A DNA stretch of 64,000 nt from Pardosa pseudoannulata (GCA_032207245.1 CM063502.1:67701116-67765115), one strand, 5' to 3'. Shown: positions 12,794 through 24,745, numbered from the stretch's first letter. Notes: generated by a model not told the origin, from the sequence alone. A program made the numbers and translations.

Positions 12794-15700
12794 ACGTAAA
12801 AATAATATATATGAATAGCGCCCATTCTAAATATAATTAATGAAGTACCCTAGAGGACCACACACGGCACTTAGACAAGTTGTGTGACAATAAATACTCT
12901 GGATTGACGTTATACAGTTCGTAAACTTTGTAAGCAATCTTGCACTAAGAAAATCAGGAAGAATCTTATCCTCAGACAGGATTATTCTTACTCACTACCA
13001 CCTCTGTGATTAAACGGAGATTTAAAATTCTGTAAAAACTTGAGACGACATCCAATAAAAGGGCGAGGGTATTAAATACCCTCAGGCCCAATAGCAAAAG
13101 GGATTAAGACATAGATACCCCCACATAAGAGCCCTAAAAATTACATTTGAGGAATCTATTGAAAAAAGTGAAGTTTGTTCCCTCTGAGGTTCTCAAAAAT
13201 TCAAACCCCTGTTATAAGTGTCCTACCATCTAGCGTTATCTAATAAAGAGATGGTGCAGTCCATTTTTCACTTACGTCAAAGACTGTTCGCACCTAGACA
13301 ATGCAATGGTGTTGCATTAATTCCATTGTAACAGTTTCGTTATTTATCATATAAATGTCGCGAAAACGAACTGAATTGTACAAAAAATCAGAAAATAGAT
13401 TTTGAACACCTTATCCACAATACGGATCAATTAAACGTAGTTAATCCAGAAGGCACAATAGTAATTAAATTTAGAGAATACAAAATTGGAAAAACATATT
13501 TACAAAGTAAATAGAACAGAAATAATTTAAGTCCAATACATTATCGGGAGAAATTACTCTAAATGAAATGAATTATGAAAATATTTAAATAAGTTTCTTA
13601 TTTCGATCTCTATTCATATATATTATCCTAATGAATATGAAGTACTTTTATAATATAAAATACAGTTAAGATATTTAGAAAAAAATTAAAAATATCAGTT
13701 AATAAAAAAGAATTTGATAAATATAAATGGCAATACACAGTAAAAAGTTTACTGTATATTTGGAATATTTTGAACTTTCTCTCAACCTGCAATGTGTTAT
13801 TCTTGATTTACCATCCGTAATACATCATATTTTTTTTACAGGAGGAACTTATCCTGAGCATTGAAAGAAAAGTTGACACTCTGAAAAACGAACAAAGTAA
13901 TATAAGAGAGGAAATGCTTCAGAATGAGTTATTGGGACAAGAAATTGCCACTCGCTTACAGAAAGTAGCAAAACCTAATGAAGTAGAAAAATATTCTCTT
14001 CATGTAGAAGAAATGGAGAAGATAGTCAACTTGCTGCTTTCTCTTTCGGGACGTTTAGCAAGAGCAGAGAACATTTTGAAAAACATGCCAAAGGAAGGTT
14101 CTGCTGAAGAAAAGGTATGTTAAGAAGATTACTTATTAACAGCAGTATTATTATTATTTGCTATTTTTGGGGGCGGTCAAACTCATTGATTCTTTGCCAT
14201 TATTAAGTACAGGAAACCTTAAGTAAGGACCTTAGTACAGGATAACTTTTATTAACTCTACATAGTTTCTGGATGATTGTCAAACAGATAGGGTCCTTTT
14301 TGGTGCAACTAAATCACTCTCACCTCGATAATGCAGAATTATATACAAATGGTACTTCGCCTTTTGCATAATAGACGATGTTAAGAAACAGAATACAGTG
14401 CATTAACAACGCTTATGTTCGTCTCAAATGTGTGATGCCGGATTATAACCGAACAGGTTTGACGATGTTTTTCGATACCGGAGGTTTGAATCCCGCCAGA
14501 CATGAAAATACGTAGCAACTCCAAAATCGGCTTTAAGCAACAGTTAATTAGTTTCCGTGTAGCATAATAATTGGGGAAAGCGGTCCCAAATTACCAACTT
14601 GTTAGTTACTCTCTTAAAATAATTCATTAGTCTTTTATAATATGCCATTATTATCTTAGACCATAAGGAAACAATAATGAAATACGGCAGATTTTAGACT
14701 TTTTTTTTATTCTCCTAACACATTCCTCAGGCAAAGATATGAATATTTATTTTCCTTTAAAAATTTAATTTTTGACTAAAGTTGATTAGTTTTTAGTATT
14801 GATGTATATTTTAAGTATCACATCAGGTACTCTCCACAATGATAGCATAAGAAGTAGATATGAAGGTATAAGTAGAATCTGAATTTATGTAATATTAAAA
14901 AAATATTGATCAATATATTGCAATGTATGTAACTTAAGAATACATGCATTGTTTTTCCACGATAATAGTTTTTAGTTCGCAAATACTTTCCTCAAATTTG
15001 ACTATAGTCCTTAAAATATATTTCATTATATTGAATAGGTATCTGATAAAATACTTTAATAGTATATAAAATAAGATTCTTATTTTACCTGAGAGAATAT
15101 AAAATAAATTCTATATTTTGTGCATTGTAATCTATTAATGGACTGTTCATTTCTACTCAGAAAATAAATTTAAAATATAAGTTTTGCATCATTTTTCAAA
15201 GTTATTTTATGTGACAGCTCATTTTATGCAGTATATAAAAAAAATGAGTAAGCTATATTACAATGCACCAAGAAAATTTCAATCTTAAAGCATAAACACA
15301 ATTTTTCTACAGCAAATACTGCTTATTTCTATGATTTGAAATATCCAGCATTTTTACATGCTTTTTTACTGTTCCTTAAAATCTCTTATATGAAAAGTTT
15401 TTGCCACTTAGAAAAACTTCCTATACTATCATATATATCCTGTTGTGAAATTTTAATGAGGGTGACAAAATGCAAGTGTGTGTCATTTTTTAGATTCAAT
15501 ATGTACTTTACATTTGTTATGTTATTTTAACATTGTTACATTATTAATATTATACATCTTATTGCAGAAAATTCTGGAGGCTAAGACCGAGAAACTGCGA
15601 GAGCAACATGAAGATGCAAGAAGGCTAAAAGAAAACATTGACCGCAGAAGCAATCAAGTTTCAACATTCCTTCACAGATATTTTACTGATGATGAATATG

Positions 15701-15840
15701 CAGATTATGATCGTTTTATGAAACTGAAAACCAAACTTATTGTGGACATAAGGGAATTAGATGAGAAGATCAATTTAGGTGAAGAGCAGTTGGCTGCCCT
15801 TAGTGTTGTAGCTCATCTTTGGAAAAGTGCCAACTCATAA
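6815..15840 (+). CDS. shroom: Shroom-family cytoskeletal regulator (five coding exons)
   Basis: Joined coding exons are 6815-7649, 9397-9529, 11572-11698, 13842-14114 and 15568-15840, giving 546 residues with all phases consistent. Residues 1-250 are polar, Ser/Asn/Asp-rich and probably disordered. Residues 253-295 carry the conserved lead-in to the Shroom domain, including KEELECEQLSIDF and, across the first junction, SDYMEGLL (288-295). Residues 366-546 form the SD2 (ASD2) coiled-coil, with IVNLLLSLSGRLARAEN (426-442), DDEYADYDRF (497-506) and IRELDEKINLGEEQL (517-531). In studied animals SD2 binds Rho kinase and recruits it to actin at apical junctions, driving myosin contraction and apical constriction. 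No PDZ domain is seen, so this resembles the short PDZ-less forms; a PDZ exon beyond the window cannot be excluded. An actin-binding SD1 is not evident. The start at 6815 follows a likely acceptor at 6791-6792. Confidence 0.92.
8550..8705 (+). mobile_element. Strongly decayed family-1 SINE in intron 1
   Basis: In order one finds cactggccttt, catagatgttcatagcaac, aagcattag and the tail tccaaaccaaaccc. The tRNA-like boxes are largely lost. Confidence 0.45.
9397..9529 (+). CDS. shroom: Shroom coding exon 2
   Basis: The acceptor tttcttttttag precedes 9397 and the donor aag/gtaagc follows 9529. Joined in phase 1 it reads IPSPNHKTISDYMEGLLNLE, the conserved segment just before SD2 in Shroom proteins. 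It ends in phase 2. Confidence 0.9.
10076..10244 (+). mobile_element. Family-1 tRNA-derived SINE in intron 2
   Basis: A well-kept copy: A box TGGTCGAATGG, B box GGTTCGAATCC, body cggctttaagctgtagg and tail actccaaaccaaacc. A possible imperfect target-site duplication is ccagaaacaaaaa (10061-10073) against ccagaaggaaaaa (10245-10257). Confidence 0.85.
11354..11399 (+). mobile_element. SINE 3' tail fragment in intron 2
   Basis: The stretch aggtctcatgc, aaaacgtagaccataa and gatccaaacaaaac matches the 3' end of family 1 only. Confidence 0.45.
11572..11698 (+). CDS. shroom: Shroom coding exon 3
   Basis: The acceptor tctgtttttta/g precedes 11572 and the donor aag/gtacac follows 11698. It encodes a polar linker ending EEELKKRK that leads directly into the first SD2 helix. 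It ends in phase 0. Confidence 0.88.
12715..12790. repeat. (TA)n microsatellite in intron 3
   Basis: About 75 bp of pure TA follows a short (CA)n run at 12703-12712. Confidence 0.95.
13065..13083. repeat. Perfect 9-1-9 palindrome in intron 3
   Basis: The sequence gagggtattaaataccctc is its own reverse complement around one central base. Confidence 0.7.
13842..14114 (+). CDS. shroom: Shroom coding exon 4 (SD2, first half)
   Basis: The acceptor tttttttacag precedes 13842 and the donor aag/gtatgt follows 14114. The 91 residues are an amphipathic coiled-coil with the family hallmark LLLSLSGRLARAEN. Both ends are in phase 0. Confidence 0.94.
14440..14600 (+). mobile_element. Decayed family-1 SINE in intron 4
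   Basis: Partial A box region, ggtttgaatcccgcc at the B box, then catgaaaatacgtagcaac, aaatcggctttaagc, ccgtgtagca and a diverged end. No flanking duplication was identified. Confidence 0.6.
15568..15840 (+). CDS. shroom: Shroom terminal coding exon (SD2, second half)
   Basis: The acceptor attgcag precedes 15568 and the stop codon TAA is at 15838-15840. The 90 residues include FLHRYFTDDEYADYDRF and the family signature DEKINLGEEQL. The end WKSANS is close to where Shroom proteins normally stop. Confidence 0.94.
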   Translation, partial: KILEAKTEKLREQHEDARRLKENIDRRSNQVSTFLHRYFTDDEYADYDRFMKLKTKLIVDIRELDEKINLGEEQLAALSVVAHLWKSANS

Positions 15841-15916
15841 AATAAAATTCTGTGAGCTAAATGTGTATCTTTTAAAACAGAAAAGATAGCCAATTTGTTG
15901 GATAAAATTCTATCCA

Positions 15917-15922
15917 AATAAA
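15917..15922 (+). terminator. Proximal polyadenylation signal
   Basis: AATAAA 77 bp after the stop codon, with a GT-rich element tgttgtttgg about 15 bp downstream. Confidence 0.5.
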
Positions 15923-17213
15923 ATATCTCCTGTTGTTTGGTCACAATATCTGCCGGTATCAGGTCAGCCAAACAATAGTGATGATATAATTATGCATAAT
16001 GCTCTGTAATGTTCATGACTATATAGCACTTTTAGCAGTTAATAGACTCCAATATATTTGTTTTATCCATTCTGCAATTTATTATAAGTTTGTGATGTGA
16101 ATCAGTAGTGGTAGTTCATTTACAAAGCAATACTAGTGATCTGTAACTTATTTTGTTTCCTTTCTATTTTGATAAATATTTATGTGGTTTTTTTCTATTG
16201 CATTATAATTTAATTATGTGTGCGACCATTTTTTATTGTTCCCTTATGGATAAAATGGATATTTCTGCAAAAAAGTGCTAAGCAGCTTTGAATATTTCTG
16301 CAGCATCATGCTTGATTTGACAGCATATGCTATCAGATTTGTGCCATTTGAAAATATGAGCTATGCATCTCTGTTTCGATTGGCTGTGCCATTGCTGTCA
16401 TTAGGTGTTAATGACATGTACATATGAACACCGATATGCATATTATACTTATATATATGCATATACTTACATATTTTATGTTAGTATATGAATATGTATA
16501 TTTATATTTGTGAAAGAATCTCTGCTGATTGTGCATTTATGCTAGACAATATAAATATATATATACACATATATATATTTACCTGCCCTGCTTTTGTGAT
16601 TGTGGAAATATAATCCGGTGATGATGAAAATGGTTACTTCCAACTGTAATTTCTGAAAAATCTTGTCCACTTTTTATTTAGTCTTATAAGTTAATATTTG
16701 TATTGTCTGTTTTTTGGAAATATGGTGTTATACTTTTCCACTGTCAACTTGTGCTGACCTGTGCTATTGAAATAATTTTGCATTTTTTAAGGCTGCTGCT
16801 TGTGGAATGAAGGGGTTTTGACGTTACTTTTGATATGAGTTAATTAGTGTAACAATTTTAACATAATGGCAAACAATGGCTAGCTTTCTTTGTAAAGCTG
16901 ATCAAATTGTAAAAAAAAAAATTTTCTATATCCAAATTGTTTTGTTTGACTGCAAAATGCTCTTAGATTTTTCTGAAACTTCAAAGTGACCTAACATTTT
17001 CCTATTTGTGTTAAAATTCAGGAAAAGTAGGGGAAAGAAAAATGTTTCAATGATTGTAAATTTTTATAAAAGTTGATTAAAATGTTGGGTTTGTGATGAA
17101 AAATAATGCTGTAGTATTTTCATATAGAAAAGCATATTTTATTTGATAAAGGTGATAAAAACCTTGTGGTTGTTTTTGTATTGTTTGATGTTATGTTAGG
17201 GTTTGTTCCAAGC

Positions 17214-17219
17214 AATAAA
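17214..17219 (+). terminator. Distal polyadenylation signal
   Basis: AATAAA within caagcaataaatgtac, followed by a T/G-containing stretch. It is placed where the UTR-like composition ends. Confidence 0.5.
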
Positions 17220-17558
17220 TGTACATGTACATATTCATAAATTGTAGTTGCTATTCTTTCTTTCACACGAATTTCAAAATGCTTTTACCTGATTTACAAA
17301 ACAGTAAATAATTATTTATTACTTTATATCAAATTCCTATCACAATATTCTGAATTGATGACAGAATTCAATTTATGGCTCAATCTCAAGTTAAATATAA
17401 ATACATGTTAGTTTCTAATATTTATCTTTTATATACCCATATATTATGTTTAAAAGTAATTGAAAAAAAGTAGTAAAATTTTAGTGTTTACTTTTTGTTC
17501 ATACATTATTGTTCCCTAAGATATTAATCATACTATTTCTCATAACAATAATCAACAA

Positions 17559-17561
<3 letters not shown>

Positions 17562-17626
<65 letters not shown>
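17562..17626. repeat. (TA)n microsatellite
   Basis: Uninterrupted TA run of about 65 bp. Confidence 0.95.
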
Positions 17627-17629
<3 letters not shown>

Positions 17630-18285
17630 AAAAGAGCTGAGAAGCAACATTTACAATAAAATTTGATATATGTTTCAAAACATTCAAAGAGTTTGGTATA
17701 TGTTAAGATCTAACATTAAGCAACATGTTACCTTCTCTTACCCCCTATCCCTAATAAAATTCCCGTTTACAATGATGCTTCAAAAGTTATTTGTTTTTAA
17801 TTGAACAAATGATTTATTGATGATTTAATTATTACAAATGATTAACAAAGATTTGACATTGAGCATGCAAAACCTTAACTCTGTAAATGCTGTTATTTTG
17901 GATATAAGCTGTTGGAAAACAATACTAAACTGCTAAACCCAATTTATCCTAAACCTTTGATATGTTGATTTAAAAATTACCAAATTAGTACATAATGTCA
18001 AACTTTATATACATAAAATAATTAGCCTTTGTATGTTTAGAATTTTTTTTTAAAGTTTAGATTAAGCTTAGTTAAAGTCCATTTAAGTAAAAATAAACAA
18101 AAGAAAATCGGAAAAGAAGTTAAACAATGCATTCAAAATGACGATTTTACCAGAGAGAATTAATTTAAATTTCCCTCCCATTTCTACCCAGCTTTATCAC
18201 CTATATTATGAATAGAATGTTTTTGGCATTTTGCCAACTGCTGGGTCTGCATGAAATACACGGCCGAAATGCCTCCCCCTTTAGG

Positions 18286-18287
<2 letters not shown>

Positions 18288-18376
<89 letters not shown>
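18288..18376. repeat. Interrupted (TA)n microsatellite
   Basis: Two TA blocks separated by an extra T near 18331, together about 88 bp. Confidence 0.93.
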
Positions 18377-18377
<1 letters not shown>

Positions 18378-18973
18378 GGCAAAGTAGGATGTAATCTGTT
18401 GTCTGATTTTTATATTTCTTTTTAACTTTTTTATTGTTGCAAATTAAAAGCGCATTACAAATCAATTAATTTAAAGAAATACAAACTAATTTAGCTGTTG
18501 CTTAAAACTGATTATATAAAAAACTCCTTTTAAACAACTATATGAAAAGTAGGATAACCGCTTAATAGAACTATTTTTTTTTAATTAAACCGAACATTTC
18601 CAGAAGAATAAGGATTAAAGTTAATCTTCAAATAACAAATCTCTAAAATATATCACTCAAAAATGAGATAGAAAATTTGGAGCTGTTATTTTTCCAAGTT
18701 TACATGCAAATAAATACAATTTACAATACACATGCATAATTTCTCTCATTTATAGTTTCATTTGGAGCGCTATGATATATTTTTTTCTTTACACGAAAAT
18801 TAACACCTACTGCTTAACTTTAGAAGGCTATCATGTTATTGTCGAAATTTCTTGTTTTTGTATCGTCTGCAAGAAAAAATTCTTTGTTCCACACTAAAAT
18901 TATTCTCAGCTTTTAACATAATTTACTACACTAAATCACACGTATTCGATATGTAACGATAACGCTCTAGGGT

Positions 18974-19063
18974 TAAAGCCAAATCTAAATTGCTACACAC
19001 ATTCATGTCTACAGTGGGTTTTGGACCAAAGAGTAGTGCCTTCACCGTTTGGACATCATTCAG
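18974..19063 (-). mobile_element. Decayed family-1 SINE fragment
   Basis: Read on the minus strand this gives gaatgatgtcc, a degraded B-box region with acccactgtagacatgaatg, and the start of the body. It lies 27 bp from a second minus-strand copy. Confidence 0.45.
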
Positions 19064-19089
19064 CAATCGCATTTTAAGTAAATTGTCTG

Positions 19090-19254
19090 GAGCGCTATAG
19101 TCAACCGTTTTGAAACACGCGGGCTAATGAGATCGGGACCTACTGCATAAAGCCTGCTCCGAACTGTTACAACTTTCATGCTAGCTGTGGGATTTGAACT
19201 CATGAACTATGGTAGCAAAGAGCATTAACCTACCCATTCGGCCATCTTTCAAGC
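19090..19254 (-). mobile_element. Family-1 SINE
   Basis: The minus strand has the A-box region (atggccgaatgggtagg), B box gagttcaaatccc, and the body with gtaggtcccgatctcatt and agcccgcgtgtt. It is moderately diverged. Confidence 0.75.
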
Positions 19255-19458
19255 CTCCCATTTAAGGAAACATCCCGGTTTTTTAATGGTTGACTTCTAC
19301 TTTTGATCTCTGTTTTTACAGTCTGATTTCACTAGTACTGCTTCTATCAGATTTCCTCTCTGTTCTATAGTGATCATATTGGTAGCAAACTAGTTCTTGT
19401 TTATATGAAAACTGTTATTCATAATATGCTATATAGCAAAACTATTTAAAATTTTATA

Positions 19459-19460
<2 letters not shown>

Positions 19461-19528
<68 letters not shown>
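19461..19528. repeat. (TA)n microsatellite
   Basis: TA run of about 68 bp. Confidence 0.95.
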
Positions 19529-19529
<1 letters not shown>

Positions 19530-20021
19530 TTTGAGAGCTACCAATCTAGAGGTTAACACTAAACGTACGGATATATGCAGTGTATCTTCTCTATCACAGC
19601 AGGTCAAATGACCCATTTGCAGAAGTCATATTTTACGATACATTTGCAGAAGAAATACGAAAATATTTCCTTTTTCTATTTATCTAAAATATGATACATA
19701 TTTGTATCAGAATATAGCAATGCATGCAAAACCAACGATAGCCTCCGTCTGTATTTTTCAACCAATGAGTTCAAGCTTATTGATAATGCATCTCATTCAT
19801 AGATGTGAAACATCTGTCTGCTTTCAAACGCTTTCTATTTTGGCCTTACTTAGACTGACTCTGCATTTATTGCTATATTTGAATTTAACTATTCCTGAAT
19901 TTCTCTACATTCGTAAAAAAAGAAACTGTCACCACAAAATACAAAATTACCGACTATCAGATATGGTTTGATTTCAATGGTTACGGTGAATTTTTTTTAA
20001 GCAAGAGATCTAATTATATCA

Positions 20022-20145
20022 AAAACTATTGCTTAAAACCATTTTCGAACAGCTACCAACATCACTGCTAGCAACGAGATTCGAACCCACGGATTCCAAT
20101 ACATAAATTCAAGCTATTCGACTATCCGTTGACAAAACTTTGAAG
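20022..20145 (-). mobile_element. Decayed family-1 SINE
   Basis: On the minus strand the B box gggttcgaatctcg is intact and is preceded by a weak A-box region (atagtcgaatagc) and followed by gatgttggtagctgttcg and ggttttaag. Confidence 0.6.
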
Positions 20146-20454
20146 GCGGGTTTTGTTTGACCAAATGGGATAGAAATAGGCATGCATTCAACAGTAGGTT
20201 TAGTTTTGAAGTTAAATCCAAATGGCTGCAAATATCCTTATTCAAGCTTTAAGAATCAACCAATAAACTCTTGTCCCAATGGTCAACGTCCTATATATTC
20301 GGAAACCCTGATTCTTTATCCTATTACTCCCTTAAGCCTAGAGCACTATCCTGTTTTGTTGGCCATTGTTATTATTTTTAAGTAAGACAACTTTTTAAAT
20401 TTTAAAGCAAGAAAAGGCAAGTAAGATATACGATATCATTAAAATCAATTAGGG

Positions 20455-20860
20455 AAACTCAGAAAAAAGTAATGCACCACTAACAATTTGAAAGCAAAAC
20501 AAGGATATCAAAAACATCATACTGGATAATAACTTTTTAAACTTTAAAATAAAGATGTACGGTAAAAGATAGTCTTTAAAAAAATACACTGTCCAAAATT
20601 TCAATACAAAAATTTCATTTATTAATTCTAGATAGCTATCCTGTTGTCGAAAATAGTTATGATCGTTATAATTTTACAGCTATAATGTAATAATAACTTT
20701 TTAAAAATTTATTTTAACCATGAAAAGACAAGCAATATATGGGATTGCATGTACAAATGTGATTTATTGCACATTAAAGTTACTTTTAGCTTTTAAAAAG
20801 TTTATTATTTGAATTACAAAACATCTCTAAGACGTAAGGATAGAGTTCTAGCGTTAATGA
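20455..20860 (+). repeat. Dispersed repeat, copy 1 (pair with 30265)
   Basis: Ordered diverged matches to 30265-30660: actcagaaaaaagtaatg, ggataataac, aataaagatgta, caatacaaaaatttcatt, gttgtcgaaaatagtta, ttttagcttttaa and aagacgtaaggatag. No coding potential is seen. Confidence 0.65.
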
Positions 20861-21480
20861 AGAAAATCGAGGAAAAGATAATTTTGTGAATTGTTATACT
20901 TAACTTTTAAGTGTTGATGTACTGTCTCACACATTTCATCCTTAAGTAAGAGGACTTCAAATCAGCCCAAATTGGAAAATGTACGGTGCCGTGACCAAGA
21001 TATATTATGCCTTGTTACAGGAAAGGTTAATAAAACAATAAAAACGTAATTACACAATGCATACGAATCTATGAACTAGGTTTGTTTACAAAATGTTGAT
21101 ACTCAATATAGGCAAAAGAAGATATAAAGAAGAGAACACTTAATGTTGACAACAATCTATTTTACAGCAAAACTTAATATATTTACAGATCTGGTTATTG
21201 TATTTTGTCGATTTTATCAAGTCTATGTAGTGTTTGTTTTTGATTACTTCTAAGGGCTAATGTCTTTAATTTTGTGAAAATGGCGTCCAGGGATAGCTAA
21301 AAAATTGTGCAATCAGCCTCTGCTTACGCTAATTCAATTTCTTAATGACCTTCCTTTTTTGATATTTCCTGCTAATTACGCTAAGAGGACAAACTCTCCG
21401 AAGATTTCCTTCCCTGACTCAGAGAGTGGATGTAACAAGCCCAACTTGTCCAGCCAGGGTTGGAGCAACATAAGACAACT

Positions 21481-22435
21481 AATGTAATAAAGTCTATTAA
21501 GGTATTTTAAGAAATATAAAGGCGATTGCTCCAGTAGTTCGCTTAATATCGTTTGTTTGACAAAATTCATATTTAGCATGTAATAAGCAATACCACTGTA
21601 ATGACCAAATAAGCAATCCCGAAGATATTTTAGGTTCAACTAAAACTACGTTAATGAAACTTTGTAGGATAGTGTAATACGTTGTACTAAGCTATTTTAC
21701 CAAATGTAATGACGATAGCTTCAGTAGTTCGCCTAATATCGTTTGTTTCTCAAAATTTATTTTTAGCATGGAAACAGCGTTTCCACTTTAATGGCCAAAT
21801 ATACAATTTCGAAGATATTTCAGGTACTACTTAAACAACGTTAATGAAACTTTGAAGGATAATGTAATACCGTGTATTAAGGTATTTTAAGAAGTATAAA
21901 GACGATTGCTAAAGTAGTTCGCTAAATATCGTTCGTTTCTCAAAATTGATTTTTAGCATGTCATAAGCAATACCACTGTAATGACCAAATAAGTTATCCC
22001 GAAGATATTTTAGGTTCAACTAAAACTACGTTAATGAAACTTTGTAGGATAGTGTAATACGGTGTATTAAGGTATTTTAAGAAGTATAAAGACGATTGAT
22101 AAAGTAATTCGTTTAATATCGTTTGTTTCTCAAAATAGATTTTTAGCATGTAATAAGCAATTCCACTGTAATGACCAAATAAGCGATCTCGAAGATATTT
22201 TAGGTTCAACTTAAACTACGTTCATGAATCTTTGTAGGATAGTGTAATACGGTTTATTAAGCTATTTTAATAAGTGTAACGACGATAGCTTCAGTAGTTC
22301 GCCTAATATCGTTTGTTTCTCAAAATTGATTTTTAGTATGTAAACACCGTTTCCACTATAATGGCCAAATATACAATCTCGAAAATATTTTAGGTACTAC
22401 CTAAACAACGTTAATGAAACTTTGTAGGATAATGA
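21481..22435. repeat. 190-bp satellite, five units of two types
   Basis: The block ttaatgaaactttgtaggat recurs at 21651, 21841, 22031, 22221 (diverged) and 22411, exactly 190 bp apart. Units 1, 3 and 4 (type A) carry ccactgtaatgaccaaataag and aggttcaact. Units 2 and 5 (type B) carry atggccaaatatacaat and aggtactac. The order A-B-A-A-B suggests a former higher-order repeat. The first unit is truncated at its left end. Confidence 0.93.
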
Positions 22436-24346
22436 CAACGAAAACACCAGCCTCTCCGTCAGTAGCCCTCTGATAACAGTGATAGCATTCACTGAAGTAG
22501 CTCTTTGTTACATATATTTAAATGATAAATCTTATAATTTATTAAAATTTAGCATTTTTATAAAGGGTATTTAATAAAATTACCATTCGTTAGGAGACAA
22601 AAGAAACTTAATATTTTGTTTCTGAATTAATATAATCTACAAATATGAAACATCGAATTTTGAAGCCTTTTCTACAAACAGCTATTAAGAACGAAATCAA
22701 ATTTGAAACCACATTTAAAACCCAAATATTCAAGAGGAGACACCGAAGATTAAAGTTTGTTAAAAAATTATATAAACTATTTTTAATTTTTCTTACGAAG
22801 TAAAAGAAGTATTTGTTGTTTTGGTGATTTTGCAATGAAATGAGGATTATTAACCAGTGCTTAACTTCACACTAATCTCATCAACTATAGCTCTTCATTA
22901 AGGCTCCAAATTGTGTTGTTCAGTCCAAAGATTTCAAAATGATTTTAAAAGTTAAATTTATAAACAACAAACATTTAAACTGTAGGATTCATTACTCCTA
23001 TCCATATATTCTGCTCGTCAAAATAACCAATCAAGTTTTCTTGAGTCGAACCATCAAATAAACTCTTGGTTCAAACATAGTACACTGTAATGCCATATAA
23101 CGGCTACACATGCTGATCAAAATAATGTTTAATCCGATAAATAACAACTGGGTGGGAACAAAATATATTAGATAAAGTATACGTATGCACTATTAATATA
23201 TTTTAAAGAGAGCTCCTAAAGTTTAAATTTACTTCAGAATTATTCTTTGACACATGGATAGATGATATAATATTTAAGGTGTTCGATTGGGTTAAAATAA
23301 AGATTTTGGGTAGACAAAGAAAAAAATAGAAATTTCCTTTGTTGAATTATTTAAAGACCATCATGTTAGTTTGCTAAAAGATTTTTTCATCTTTACAATC
23401 TACGGAATAAAATTTATGACAATTTTTCTTATTCATCGATAAACCGGAAATTTTAATTTAAGTGGATTTTATTTGTAAACAAATCTTTAGATTTTTGGTT
23501 TTATTTTAAAAATAGACTTCTGATAAATTTCATTTCAATTTCATTTTATGAGGCTAAAGATTTTTAACTGGCGGCAATAAACATTCTGAAACAATATTCT
23601 GTATTTTTGAACTAACATTCAGTAACAGAAACTTTAAATGCTTATTCTGACAAACTATGTTTTGACGTTTTATTATTCAAGAACAATGTGATATAAAAAA
23701 AAAACGTTTTATTAAATCAATATGAAAATGTAAAAAAAAAATTTACACAATATTGTAAGTGTAATGAACTAAAAGTTTGGTTATAAAAGCAATTTTTGGA
23801 AAATTATAGCAGTTTTTTAATGCATGTAGTATTTATTCAAAAAATAAATGAATTGTTACTTTTCTCCTATAAATGTTAACATAGATCTTACATCTAATTT
23901 CATTGCAGTCTTAAGTATGTATGTAAAAGTGGGTATGTAAACAAAATTATTCTTTTTCGATTGATATGTTTTGCATCACAAAGTTAGTGGTAAGTATAAA
24001 AAATTACCTGATTTTTCCCAATATATGTTAAAAACAATCTGAATATTTTTAAAAAAAATTTTCATTTGTATCTTCTTTTTATGTGTGCAAATATTGTAAC
24101 AATAGTTATTAACACATTAATTTTTGTAGTTTCTCAAAATATGGTAGGTACTCCAACCGAGTGGGTTACTTGAAATTGGTATATAATCTGAGCAACAGAT
24201 ATTTATTTAGCTTAAGAGCGAGAAATTTGGAACGCGTTATAGCAGCTCTTGGAGGGAGGTGGCTGCTATGATATATTAAACTCGGCTAACGTATATTTAG
24301 TGAGAGAGAGTATATGTTTGTTTATGTGTGTGTGTAAATTAATTAC
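22436..24346. other. Intergenic, nothing recognised
   Basis: AT-rich DNA without repeat structure or exon-like sequence that I can support. Confidence 0.45.
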
Positions 24347-24476
24347 CTGCGATTGTAGTTCAGCAAATAGAGGCGAAAACTGAACTACGTTTGTCTCTAA
24401 AGGGACTTGTGAGGATATCGTGCCTAACTGATCACCTTGGATCACGCAGTGGTACACTGTTGATCTACATAGGGAG
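24347..24476 (-). CDS. Candidate orphan internal exon, unknown protein
   Basis: On the minus strand an acceptor (gtgttacag) at 24477-24478 and a donor (cag/gtaatt) at 24345-24346 bound 130 bp that stay open in one frame for 43 codons, entering in phase 2 and leaving in phase 0. The peptide has a normal mixed composition, with segments such as YHCVIQGDQLGTISSQ and NVVQFSPLFAELQSQ, unlike the Lys/Asn/Ile/Phe-rich translations of the surrounding DNA. No partner exon was found and no family is recognised. It could be one exon of a large-intron minus-strand gene, an old pseudogene piece, or chance. The acceptor has a weak pyrimidine tract. Confidence 0.3.
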
Positions 24477-24651
24477 CTGTAACACAGTTTCTTATATACT
24501 TGGCTCGTATCAATGTAGTTTGCTTTTGAATATTTATTTAACCCGTCATCATTCGTGATTAACCCCTTAATGCACAGTTTTTTTTGAAAAAAGGCCGGCC
24601 AAAAAAATCAATTTTTTAATGTAAAAAACACAATTTAGAGCTTTGAATTTA

Positions 24652-24653
<2 letters not shown>

Positions 24654-24744
<91 letters not shown>
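24654..24744. repeat. (TA)n microsatellite inside the MITE
   Basis: TA run of about 90 bp. Confidence 0.95.

Positions 24745-24745
<1 letters not shown>

Larger units (their letters stand above)
15841..17240 (+). other. shroom: Shroom 3' UTR
   Basis: This roughly 1.4-kb stretch after the stop codon is U-rich with mixed GC patches. It has an early AATAAA at 15917-15922 followed by tgttgtttgg and a later AATAAA at 17214-17219. Sequence beyond 17240 becomes ordinary AT-rich intergenic DNA. Two polyadenylation choices would give UTRs of about 0.1 and 1.4 kb. Confidence 0.6.

Noticed and set aside
12589..12825. 78-codon minus-strand frame rich in Ile-Tyr
   Set aside because: It is a translation of the (TA)n tract. 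The similar frames at 46299, 47827 and 51859 are rejected for the same reason.
13090..13140. Resemblance to the mitochondrial 12S rRNA GGATTAGATACCC motif
   Set aside because: The match is broken (gggattaagacatagatacc) and no flanking 12S sequence follows, so a nuclear mitochondrial insert is not supported.
18170..18290. Open plus-strand stretch after a strong acceptor-like tract (ccctcccatttctacccag)
   Set aside because: No donor or stop in a sensible place and it runs into the (TA)n tract. A chance pyrimidine tract is more likely.
21376..22209. Two minus-strand frames both beginning MNLKYLRD
   Set aside because: The similarity comes from the 190-bp satellite monomers and is not evidence of a gene family.
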